Of a stretch of 64,000 nucleotides of DNA, positions 35,300 through 46,128 are shown one piece after another. Within the stretch, counting starts at the first letter, position 1. Each line of letters starts with the position of its first letter. The stretch spans positions 14,057,001 through 14,121,000 of the forward strand of contig JAVTVX010000024.1 in the NCBI GenBank assembly GCA_033439265.1, read 5' to 3'. The notes below the pieces were generated by a model that was given only the letters and a program-made list of their open reading frames with translations, ran no database searches and was not told where the DNA came from. Source of the DNA: Dillenia suffruticosa. Taxonomy: Eukaryota > Streptophyta > Magnoliopsida > Dilleniales > Dilleniaceae. The translations under genes and the position numbers were made by a program.

Positions 35300-35838
35300 T
35301 TCAAAAAAGTAGGTTCGATTTAAATGAAAAGCTCAACTACCACGTCAACCTCTGCAATGCATTCAATGTTTGTGAAAGCTCTCTAATGGCTAAAATCATA
35401 TCTTTGTCTATAAAATATAACTAAAAGATCAAGAAAAAAGCGTTTTTTGATCGCTCAAAGAATTTCCAAAACTTCAACGATATACTATGTTTTTCATTCC
35501 TTTAGTTGTAATCTCATTTGTACTACCACAAACACATCTAAACATTAAGAGCTTAATTTTGTGTTTCATTTTCATTCTATAATTTTTGTAAAGAATAGAA
35601 AATTGGTTCTTTTTTATTTAAGTTTGAATTGTAATGAGTAAATAGTTAGTGCGTTTACTTGCTCCTGAGAAAGACAAGTGTAAGTATTGTAAGTGTTAGG
35701 GTTAACACTTGTAAAGGTTGCTAGCACCTACAAAGCGAATAGGTTTTACTAGTTGTGAAATAGTAGCTTAGAAAATTCAGGTGAAGCCGAAAAGAGGATG
35801 TATACTAGGGAGCTGGAACCACTATAAATCTTAAGTCT

Positions 35839-35875
<37 letters not shown>

Positions 35876-35943
35876 GTTTTTAGATTATTTCTTAACTCAA
35901 AAATAGCCAAAACTTAACCTATTCACCCCTAGGTTATCATACA
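35300..35943 (+). repeat. Copia I 3' LTR, partial
   Basis: Aligns with 9265-9888 of the 5' LTR: TTTAAATGAAAAGCTCAACTAC near the start, GGTTGCTAGCACCTACA near 35715, GGAACCACTATAAATC near 35815 and CACCCCTAGGTTATCATACA at the end. The GTCGAC-rich part of the 5' LTR is not seen here. A (CT)n microsatellite lies at about 35843-35870. Divergence between the LTR copies is large, indicating an old element. Confidence 0.75.
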
Positions 35944-36199
35944 TGGTGCCAACAATTTTTATCTCTTTTATAAATTAGTTACATTTGAAATATCTATAAC
36001 AATTTATCTAACATTTTCTCCAATATTTTTACACAATAGATTTGACTTATACATACCTCGCTTTTCTTTTTGGTAGGAAGACAACAATAACAATTCTTAG
36101 TAGATAATTGGGTTGGAATAGAATCTTCCTCAATAAGATGTGTACATGGTAAACAAAATGTTATGTGTGCTTAATTATATAAAGAACTATTAGATTTTC

Positions 36200-37400
36200 T
36201 AAATGCTAAAGAAAATGATTCTAGTAAGAGTACAACCACATAGAGGAAGAGTTGCATGGGTGAGATAAGATTGAGGCACTTATCGAGGATAGATATTTTG
36301 GCATACTTTAAGTCATAATATTACTTGATTTTTGCAAAAATGTTTCATTTGTCAAAAGGCCAAAGGCAGGGTACAGAATATTGATTTGTACCAACCTTTT
36401 TATCGGAAGATCTATCTATGGATTTTGTTCTTGGATTACCTAAAATATAACATGGTTAAGATTGCACTTTTGCTTTTGTTAATAATACTTTAAAATAGCT
36501 TACTTCAGACCATGTAAGAGCTTTATAGATATATGGTTACTTCGTTTTTCAAGGAAGTTATACATTTACATGGGGTATCTATATCTACCACTTCAGATTG
36601 TGATGTTTAATTTGTGAGCTATTTCTAGAAGACACTTTGGAAGCTCTTGGGAATCAAGTTGTAGTTTTTAAGTGCTTATCATCCACAAATTGATGGCCAA
36701 ATAGAAGTGTTAAATAGACCAATAGGTAGTTTTCATAGAAGTCTTGTTGGTGATAGTCCAAGAAAATGGGAGTTTATTGTATCCCAAGCTAAGTTTGCTT
36801 ATAATAGTTTATTTAGTCATTTAACTAAGAAGGCTCCATTCGAGATTGTCGATGACTGAAAACCCCATCAGGTTTTAGATCTTATATCAATGGCAAATTA
36901 GTCAAGTGTTAGTTTGGGTGCTGAAGAATTTGTTGCTGATATCAAGTCCATCTTAGATCAAGCTCAAGAGCACTTGAAACAAGCATCTCAACATTACAAG
37001 TAAAAGACCGATGCTCATAGGAAGGAAAAAGAGTTTAAAGAAAATGATCTTGTCATGTTTTACCTTAGAAGAGAAAGGTTTCCTATTGTAACATATAACA
37101 AACTAAAGCAAAGGAAGCTTGGCCCTTGTCAAATTCTAAAGAAGTTTGGTCCTAATGCCTATCACCTCTGGCTACTTAACGGGTTTGCTGTAAGTCCTAT
37201 TTTTAATATCAGTAACTTGTATCGTTATCATGTAAATGAAGTTAAGGTTTCTTTGAAGACCTTACATTTTCCAACCAAATCTAATAGTTCTCATAATGAA
37301 CAAATTGTTGTGATAGATGTGCATACCATTACTATTAGGCGTGGGAAGTATATATACTGAGTATCTGGTTCGCTAGAAGAGAAAGTCAAACTCAAAAGAT
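36200..37400 (+). pseudogene. Gypsy C integrase remnant (Ty3/gypsy)
   Basis: Integrase pieces in order are VKRPKAGYRI-type zinc-finger end (near 36350), SMDFVLGLP-like core (near 36415), HPQIDGQIEVLNRP-like region (near 36685), AKFAYNSLFSHLTKKAPFEI (near 36790), and an open C-terminal part at 37055-37360 with RRERFPIVTYNKLKQRKLGPCQIL and ISNLYRYH. That order is the integrase tail of a chromovirus-like Ty3 element of a different lineage from A and B. It is broken, with more than ten lesions. gag, RT and clear LTRs are not seen beside it. Confidence 0.75.
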
Positions 37401-37974
37401 GTCTCGGTTTTTCTTGAAGAATTCAAGAAGATTAATGGACTATTATGGAAGGACTTAACTTCAAACTTTAAGTTGAGATCTTCTAAAGTAGAAGAGAGTG
37501 ATGCAAGAACATGAACAATCACTTTCTAATATCTTTTAGCTTTCTAGGACTCTATTTCGACCCTTATCTTATTATGGCTCTTGGAATTGTGTTTTTATCT
37601 AAGTTCATAGTATTTCTTTTCTTAAGATATTATGTTTTGTTCAAAGTCCTTAACAATCCAAAAATGCCCAAATACAATATATAATCCTTTGTAGTGTGTT
37701 TTGACCTTCTAGGAAGTTACAATATGTGTTAAGTCAAAAGTTACTTTGTATATCTCTATATTAACCCATGAGAATACAATACAAAAAATCACATTTGAAG
37801 AGATTTTATATAATTATTAGCAAGTGTTCTTGCCTGGATGAGTGACTTATGTTAAACATTCAAGTATGTAACTTCATCATGTTGAGTGGAATCCATGATT
37901 GGTAGTATTACATTCATTGCCATGGTTGATAGCCATCCTAGGACATTGTTCCCTTCATTTTCCTTAACACTATC
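37400..37974. other. No gene seen; possible gypsy C 3' end
   Basis: AT-rich sequence between the gypsy C integrase and the left LTR of gypsy B. It may hold gypsy C 3' non-coding/LTR sequence or the upstream part of copia II; I could not match it to either. It ends in CTATC (37970-37974), the likely target site of gypsy B. Confidence 0.4.
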
Positions 37975-40930
37975 TGTAACACCGACACTGCGGTATCCGT
38001 AATATTGTACCATTTTTGAAATATATATATATAAATAAGATATTTATTCAAAAAAAAAAGGGAAAAGAGAGGGAGAGAAGGAAGTGTTTTTGGCCGAAAC
38101 GTGGTCTCCCCAAATCAGATTAGGGCTAAAGCTCTAATCTCTCCCTTTCTCTCTCTCTTTCTCTTTCTCTCTCCCTAACCCTTCACCTTCCGCGGCCGCC
38201 TTCTTCCTCTGCCGCAATCGCTGCTCGCCCCACCACCTCTCTCCACCACGAGCAACCGCCACCATCTTCTCTCTCTCTCTACCTCACTCACGGCCTCTCT
38301 CTCACTGTTTCTCTCTCTCTCTCCGCTGCTCACTCTCTCTTTATCTCTCGTGATCTCCTTCCCTCTCGATCGCCCTCCACCGCGAATCCGCCACCTTCAC
38401 CGCGATCCGCCACCACCATGAGCGCACCCAGCTGCTGCAGCTCCTCTCTCCCGTGAGCAAGCCGCTGCAGCTCCTCCCTACACGAGCGCGAGCGTGCCAC
38501 AGCGCAAGCTTTAACGAGCAACCGCGCGTTTGCGCTTGCTTGGGAGCGCACCTGCGCACGAGCGCCCGCCTGCTCCCGAGCGTGCTCCAGCCCACTGCGT
38601 ACAACCGGCCAGCGCGCGACTATAGCCCAGCTCACGAGCGCATGTGCCGGCCCGTGAGCCCGCAAGAGTGCCAGCCCGCGAGCCCACCAGCCTGCGACAG
38701 TACAAGAGCCCATGCAGCCGCGAGCCCACTGCGACCGCGAAGCCTACTACAGCCCATAGCCTACTACGGCCCGTATCCCGTAGCCCACTGCGGCCACAGC
38801 CCGCAGCCCGTGACGGCCCACAAGTTTCTGTGGAGCATTGTAGATTTTGAAGCGATCATGGAGACATTCGGACGAAGGTCTGCACTCCGAGAAAACCCTA
38901 GGTGAGAAAATTTCTTACCCATTTGATTTATTTGAATGAATGTTAGGGTTAAGCTGAGAAATGAGGAGAAATGGTTGGCGTGCAGGCGCTGCGCGCCCTG
39001 GGTGCTGCGTACTGCATACAGGCACTGCGCGCCCTGCACACAGGCCTTGCATAGAGGCGTTGCGTGCCCTGCACAAAGGCGCTACGCGCCCTGCACACAG
39101 GCGCTGCACGCCCTGCACATAGACCCTACACATGGGTACTGCGCGCCCCATACATGAGCGCTACACGCTGCACAGAGAAGTGCTGGGCTGTGGCCCTGTT
39201 GGCCCTTTGGTGCGAGCGAGAGATTGGATTGGTGTGAGCCCTGTGCAAAATTGGTCGAGTACCAATACTTGAGTCTTGTAGACATGTTGTATACATGAAC
39301 AAAATATGAGGATTTTGGGTAGCGTTCTAAAGGATTCGAACTATCTGATTGGCATTCGTGTATTAGAAGTGATAGCCTATTTCCTATAACTGCGAAGATT
39401 TGAAACTCGTTGATTTTTTATATATATATACATTCATAGGTATTGGGTATCTCGAGTTTGGGGAACCCTTTTCTTCGCTTTGTGGTATTATTGGGGAGTG
39501 TGCTACCCTCCTTCATATAGTGAGTGAGATTTATTTCAATACTTTTGTTTAATGTGTAAACCCTGTTTTAAAATATTTGATAAATGAGCATAATTTGTAG
39601 CGTATTTGAAATGTTTTGACTAATTTTGAAATTCATTTTTGTGAACCGATGGAGTGTCCAAAAACAATGTTGAAATATTGAAATTATACATCCATGTGGT
39701 TGAAATGTATAATGGGCCATTTTATGCTATATGTCGCATTTGGTTTGTGAACCTGATTTCAATACATTTTGATACGATTTTGCATTTGGTCTTAAGGGTT
39801 TGGTATGTATTGTTCCGTAACTACGAAGGACACGTGAGAGACGCTTTGGTGGCGTCCGGATATGCCTAGGCCTGGGGTATCCCACGAGTTGTCGTGATTT
39901 TATTAACGACACGGTATTAGCTAGGTTGAACCAGAAAGAGGAGGATTTGGATACTCTCTCCAAGTCTAGCATCTGGACGAGATCCATCGCCAATGCCGGG
40001 GTAGAGAGCACTTTAAATAAATTTGTATATAACACCCCCGGTGCATCTGTCATCGGTCGCGGTAGACCTCTGTTAGGACATTTTCGGCTGGCGGCTCTAT
40101 GATTTTAATGACAGTACTTTGGATGCATATTTGACTTGAAAAGGCATGTTAATGATATATTGTTGAAATGAAAAGCATGATGATTTGAAATATGATTCGT
40201 ATACTTATGCTTTGACACTTCAGTTTCACACTTCATATTAGACGATTGCATTGACCCACTCACTCACTGAGTATTCTTCCCTGAGTAAACACCCCTCATT
40301 TCCCTTCTTGTTTTAGAGATAGTATTTGACAAGGAGCGTTGCTTTTAGGACGCTCAGTATCGTTGGGATATCTGGTTTGGACTCGAGGAGTCATTATATA
40401 TTTCTGCTGCAAAATTTGTATTGGTAATGTAAATGTATTCTGAAGTCTATAGACGACCATTGTGTAATTCTAGGATGACTATATAAATATGGATATTTAA
40501 ATTATAGAACTCTCATGTCATTGCATAACATTGCATTGAGACATTTCTTATTCGTTGTGTATGTACTTGGGAATATGTTATGTCTTAGAAGTGTAATCTA
40601 GGATCGCTCGGTGCCACCTCTAAATCATAGGAGGGACGATTGGCAGCTGTCCATGCTTTTGACAGGGCATGGCAGTAGAGGTCTGTAGCTAGGTTGTTGG
40701 AAATTTTTATAGTTTTGTGTTATTCTGGATGTTGGTTATGGGATTGGTTGATTTTGGAGAGATCGGGATGACTATTTGATTATTTTACAGGATGATTGTG
40801 ATTTATATAGGATTAATTGTACTTGAGAGATCTCTAAAATATGGGGAGGTTCTGCCTGATTTTCTATAAAAATATAGCCGACATTCAGAACAACTGGTGG
40901 TTGTTCACGATCCCGGTCCGGGGCGTGACT
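37975..40930 (+). repeat. Gypsy B 5' LTR
   Basis: Starts TGTAACACCGACACTGCGG. It contains CT-rich tracts (38130-38350), a GC-rich low-complexity block with repeated GAGCCCGCGAGC-type words (38400-38820), a minisatellite (about 38975-39170), and the group's conserved 3' blocks ending GGGGCGTGACT at 40930. The second LTR repeats every block. Open frames on both strands at 38330-39157 are products of the GC-rich composition. Confidence 0.9.
38975..39170 (+). repeat. Minisatellite in gypsy B 5' LTR
   Basis: About seven degenerate units of roughly 27 bp with the core GGCGCTGCGCGCCCTGCACACA. The same array lies at 47130-47335 in the 3' LTR, with unit differences. Confidence 0.85.
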
Positions 40931-40937
40931 GTTGAAT

Positions 40938-40950
40938 TGGTATCAGAGCT
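40938..40950 (+). promoter_or_regulatory. Gypsy B primer binding site (tRNA-iMet type)
   Basis: TGGTATCAGAGCT, 7 bp after the 5' LTR end. It fits the standard plant primer site complementary to the initiator methionine tRNA 3' end. Confidence 0.9.
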
Positions 40951-41159
40951 CCCTAGGTTGAGAGCTATATTGGAAGAGAGTTTTGAAAACATTCCCGAGT
41001 GTATTTGTGTTTAAAGTCCTCAATGCATGAGAGTTTCATATAGTCGTGAAATCCCAGTATATGGTCATAGGTATATGAGTTCATCCATTTTAAAGGGTTA
41101 GATACGGTTGTGTCTAACCTAACATGTTTTTTTTTGGATTTGATTCCATTCTTTGTGAG

Positions 41160-43018
41160 GGTAGTCAAGATGTGACTAGTCCAAATTTCTTGAACCATGC
41201 CTATTTTTTGAACGATACCTAATAAGAATCCTTCTCTTGCAGAAGTATGACGACCCGACGGAGGACCATTTTGCCCCACCAGAGGAATTAGACGAGCCGG
41301 AGGATCGTTCCTCGACTTGTATGCCACCACCGGTACCTACTCAGCCAGCTGCTCAAGCTAAGACTCCCGTATCCACACTCGATGCCTTTTGGCAGGTATA
41401 CGAGTGGTACGCTTCGCATGGGGTCCAGATTCCGCCCCCACCACCTCTTACAGCGGCGCCTGCACCTGCAGTAGTTCCAGTTCTTTTGGTACCGGTTCCA
41501 CTGCTGGTGGCCGGTCCTTCTACTTTGTCCGAGCCGAGTGAGACCACATCGGCTGGTCTTAGACGGATACATGAGTTGACTTAGTTGGTTAAGGAGGCCT
41601 GTCAGCCGGGGTGCACTGATTTCACGAGACTTGGTGATGCTACGGCAGCCAAGCATTGGATTAACCATACCCGTAGGATTTTGACCGATCTGGGGATTGG
41701 AGAGGAGCTCTGCCTGAAAGTGGCATAGCAATTATTAGAAGGAGAGACCCTCACTGATGAGGCGACAGAGCCACTGCGGTAGGACGACTTCTTTCGGAAG
41801 TTTGACCGCAGATTCTTCCCACTCTACCAACAGGACAGGATGAGATCAGAATTGGGATGGCTTACATAGGGGTTTAGATCTGTCTTGGAGTATGAGGTAG
41901 ATATGCGAAGACTTGTCGCATTCGTACCGAATCTGGCCACACCTCAGTATTTGGGATTCAAATTCGTGGACGGTTTTAGCCTTAACAGAAAGATATATAT
42001 AACTATTACTCTACAGTTTACACTGGCCGAAATGATAGACTCTACTCACCGCACGGAGGCTTTGGTCCACACTGAGACTAGGCAGAGAGAGAGCAGAGAG
42101 AGAGCAGAGAGTAGAAAAGAAAGAAAGAGAAGTCTCATTTTGCGCAGAACTCCAAGAGCGGCTGGGGATTCAGTTCGCACAGAGGTGGACTACGATCTGG
42201 ATTTCCTGAGCTGGGATGGGGACAGTACTCCAAGGGGTTCAGACAGCCCGCTCTGACTCACCTTGCATAGTATACTGCTCAGCGGCATTCTTATTGCCGC
42301 AGGTGCAGTAGGCCCCATTCGATAGAAGCTTGTTCAGTGTCGGTCACTTGCTTCCACTCTGGGAAGCCGGGGCATATCAGGAGTTTCTACCCTGAGTTAG
42401 GACGCGGAGGACAGAGTTCACTGAGTTGCACTAGTACTCCTCAAATGGGATAGCAGGGGCAGCCTGCTCGGCCAGCATCTTCTACTCCCAGGATGACCAC
42501 CGGGAGTAACACAGTGCAGACCCAAGCACGACAGCAGCCTAGGGCTCAGGCCCAGGTTTATGCCATGACGCAAGAGGATGCCCAGGCTACTCTGACATCT
42601 TTGTACACTGAAGTTGTAAAAGTCTTAGAAGATCAACTATTTTGACATATATATATATATCAAGTTTGAAATTATTCTAAGTCTATGTGCATTTTGTTCA
42701 ATGATAGGTACTCTACCTATCTTCAGAATAGATGCTCGTATCCTTATCGACACGGGGTCTAACTATTCGTATGTAAGCGATCAATTTTTCTAACATTCTG
42801 ATAGGCCGCTCTCACCTTTAGACGAGGAGATATTGGCCATCACTTCTCTGGGTGAGCAGATTGTGCACAGTATAGTGTATAGAGAATGTGAGATCAAAGT
42901 TGGGGATACAGTGCTGAAGGTGGATCTAATCCCTCTCGCCATGACTGATTTTGATGCCATCTTAGGGATGGATTGGCTACATATGCATCGGGATTCAGTT
43001 GACTGCTTTAAGAAGTAG
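41160..43018 (+). pseudogene. Gypsy B gag and protease region
   Basis: gag runs about 41230-42640. A Pro-rich N-terminal segment (PPPVPTQPAAQAKTP, near 41325) precedes a core with RRLVAFVPNLATPQYLGFKF (near 41905) and a basic tail. A zinc-knuckle region follows near 42290-42380. The protease segment is about 42715-43018 with RILIDTGSNYSYV-like residues near 42735 and IPLAMTDFDAILGMDWLHMH near 42930. It is very similar in order to gypsy A. Broken in several places. Confidence 0.8.
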
Positions 43019-43039
43019 GTGGAATTTCGAAGACCCGAT

Positions 43040-44605
43040 CAGCCAGTGTTGATTTTTTAGGGCGAGAGGCAGGTTTTACCCCGCTGTGTCATTTCAGTTT
43101 TGGAGGCCAAACGTATGATTCGCCGCGGATGTACAGCATATCTGGCTCACATCATAGACACCACTGCTCAGGGACCGAGACTGGAGGATGTTTTAGTAGT
43201 ACAGTACTTTCCTGATGTTTTTCCTGAGGAGCTACCCCGATTACCACCGGTTCGGGAGTTTGACTTTGAGATAAATTTAGCTCCGGGGACTACCCCTATC
43301 TCTATGCTGCCATGCAAGATGGCACCGGCTGAGCTGAGGGAGCTCAAGGTCCAGCTGCAGGAGTTGCTGGATAAGGGATTCATCCGTCTTAGCACGTCAC
43401 CTTGGGGTACTCCAATGCTGTTTGTAAGGAAGAAGAACGGCTCACTGAGATTGTGTGTGGATTACAGGCAGCTTAATTGGGTGACTGTGAAGAATAGATA
43501 TCCGCTGCCTGGCATAAATGATTTGTTTGATCAATTGCAAGGTGCCCGAGTTTTCTTGAAGAATGATCTTCAATCGGGATATCATCAGTTGTGGATTAGG
43601 AGTCAAGATGTGCCAAAGACAACTTTCTGTACTCAATACGGGCACTACGAATTTCTAGTCATGCCGTTTGGACTGACTAATGCCCCCACTGCATTCATGG
43701 ACTTGATGAATAGAGTCTTTCACGACTATCTGGATCAGTTTGTCATAGTCTTCATAGACGATATACTGGTGTATTCGTAGAGTGACGAGAATCATGTTCA
43801 GTATCTTCGTACCATTTTACAGATCATCCGTGATGAGCAGCTATATGCCAAATTCACAAAATATGAATTTGGCTAAAACAGGTTGGATTTTTGGGGCATG
43901 TCGTTTCTGGGAAAGGGATTTTTGTTGATCCGCAGAAGGTTGATGCCATTACGAGATGGGAGCAGGCACGGACAATAATTGAGATCAGGAGTTTTCTTGG
44001 TCTGGCCGGGTATTACCGCAGATTTGTTGAGGGGTTTTCCCGGATAGCTGCTCCATTGTGTAGATTAACGCGAAAAGGTGTCAAGTTTGTATGGGATAAC
44101 CGTTGTGAGACGAGTTTTCAGGAGCTCAAACAACGGTTGACTACAGCTCCAATTTTGGCATTTCCCACCAGCAGTCGGGAGTACACAGTGTACAGTAAAA
44201 CTAGCCGATAGGGGTTGGATTGTGTTTTGATGCAAAATGGTAGGGTGATTGCCTACGCCTATAGACAGTTGAAGAAACATAAGGTGAATTATCCGATACA
44301 TGATCTGGAGCTTGCGGCCATAGTCTTTGCATTGAAGATATGGCGCCATTACTTATACGGGGTGACTTGCCGGGTGTATACTGATCATAAAAGTCTGAAT
44401 TATTTATTCACCCAGCGAGAACTTAAGCTGAGACAGAGGAGATGGTTGGAACTCCTCAAAAATTATGATCTTGTCATTGATTATCATCTCGGCAAAACCA
44501 ATGTGGTTGTTGATACCTTGAGCCAGAAATCAGCTTCATCATCTCAAGAGAACAATACAGCATACCTCACTTGTTTGATGGGACTCTGGGATCAGATTGG
44601 CTAGT
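43040..44605 (+). pseudogene. Gypsy B reverse transcriptase and RNase H
   Basis: A 226-residue open stretch (43100-43780) holds the [59 protein letters not shown] and the catalytic-loop motif FIDDILVYS near 43750. The connection and RNase H region continue at about 43890-44604, with [33 protein letters not shown] and [17 protein letters not shown]. The order is typical of Ty3/gypsy. A few lesions separate open stretches. Confidence 0.9.
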
Positions 44606-46080
44606 GATGATCAGGGCACTCTGTTAGCCAGGTTTGAGGTTAAGCCGACGCTATTGGACCGTATTAGGGAGCTGCAGGGTACTGATACCGAGTTCCAGGC
44701 TCTTACTGAGAGAGCCTGCAGAGGTGATATAGATGATTTCAGAGTCCGTAGTAATGGACTTCTGACTTATCGAGATAGAGTGGTTATACCCGTGGATGAG
44801 GATCTCTGCAGGTCCATATTAGAGGAAGCACACTCTTCAGCCTATGCCTTACACCCGGGTAATACAAAGATGTATCGAACTATTTGGGGCAGCTATTGGT
44901 GGCCATATATGAAGAGGGACATTGCAGAGTTTATAGCTAGATGTTTAGTCTATCAGCAGGTGAAGGCTGAGCATCAAAGGCTAACGGGTTTACTACAGCC
45001 TCTTCCCATTCCCGTATGGAAATGGGAACATGTGACTATGGACTTTGTTATGGGATTGCCGCGGACTCAGGCCAAATATGTTGCCATTTGGGTGGTAGTC
45101 GATCGACTCACCAAGTCCACCCATTTCATCTCGATGTGCAGCAACTCTCCACTGGAGACATTGGCACGTCTATATATTGACGAAATAGTCAGACTGCATG
45201 AGGTTCCTGTGTCCATAGTCTTGGATAGAAATCCGAGATTCACTTCTCGATTTTGGCCGAAGCTACAGGAAGATTTGGGCACGCGGCTCAGTTTTAGCAC
45301 AGCATATCACCCACAGACAGATGGTCAATCAGAGAGGACCATTCAGACGCTTGAGGATTTGCTTTGGGCTTGTGTTATGGATTTTCGTGGTAATTGGGAC
45401 AGGCATTTACCGCTGGTGGAGTTTGCATATAATAATAGTTATCAGGCCAACATCGGCATGCAGCCTATGAGGCACTTTACGGCATAAAGTGTCACACCCC
45501 GTTGTGCTGGGATAAAGTAGGTGAAAGACACCTTAGTAGTGTTGAGTTAGTCGAGGAGACTAAGGTAAAGGTGAGGGTGATCCGCGAGCGGTTAAAAGCC
45601 GCCCAAGACAGACAGAGGGCATATACGGATCGTAGACACCGGGCCTTAGAGTTTGAGGCGGGTGATATGGTATTTTTGAGGATTTCTCCCTTGAAGGAAC
45701 TTATTCGATATCAGTAACAGGGCAAGTTGAGCCCCAAGTACATTGGCCCATTCCGTATCCTCAGTAGCGTTGGGAGCGTGGCATACAGACTAGAGCTGCC
45801 AGACGAGTTATCTCGAATCCATGAGGTCTTCCACGTATCAGTGTTGAGGGAGTACATCCCAGATCTTTCACATATTTTGGAGCATCCGCCAGTAGAGATA
45901 CAAGAGAACTTGAGTCTACCTGTTCAGCCGGTGGCCATACTTGAGCAGCAGATCCGACAGCTACGGAACAGAGAGGTATCTCTTGTCCGAGTGCTATGGC
46001 GCAGCGATCAGTTCGAGAAAGAGACCTGGGAGCCCGATGAGACTATGAGGAGGCGGCACCCCCAGTTGTTTGCTATTTAG
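44597..46080 (+). pseudogene. Gypsy B integrase and chromodomain-like tail
   Basis: A 296-residue open stretch (44597-45487) holds an integrase with an HHCC-type finger region ([20 protein letters not shown]), the core start MDFVMGLP, the second Asp region [13 protein letters not shown] and the Glu region [19 protein letters not shown]. The following parts (45502-45717 and 45727-46080) show the GPY/F-like region KYIGPFRIL and a C-terminal chromodomain-like sequence LVRVLWRSDQFEKETWEPDE. Chromodomain-type tails help target integration to heterochromatin; that role is family knowledge. A few lesions. Confidence 0.88.
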
Positions 46081-46128
46081 CCTTCTTTTAGTTCCGAGAA
46101 CGAAACTTATTTTTAGGGAGTTAGAAAA

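Noticed and set aside
38330-39157. Overlapping open frames of 70-150 residues in the gypsy B LTR (and 46527-47475 in the other LTR)
   Set aside because: GC-rich low-complexity LTR DNA with few stops; the frames are not conserved between the two LTRs.
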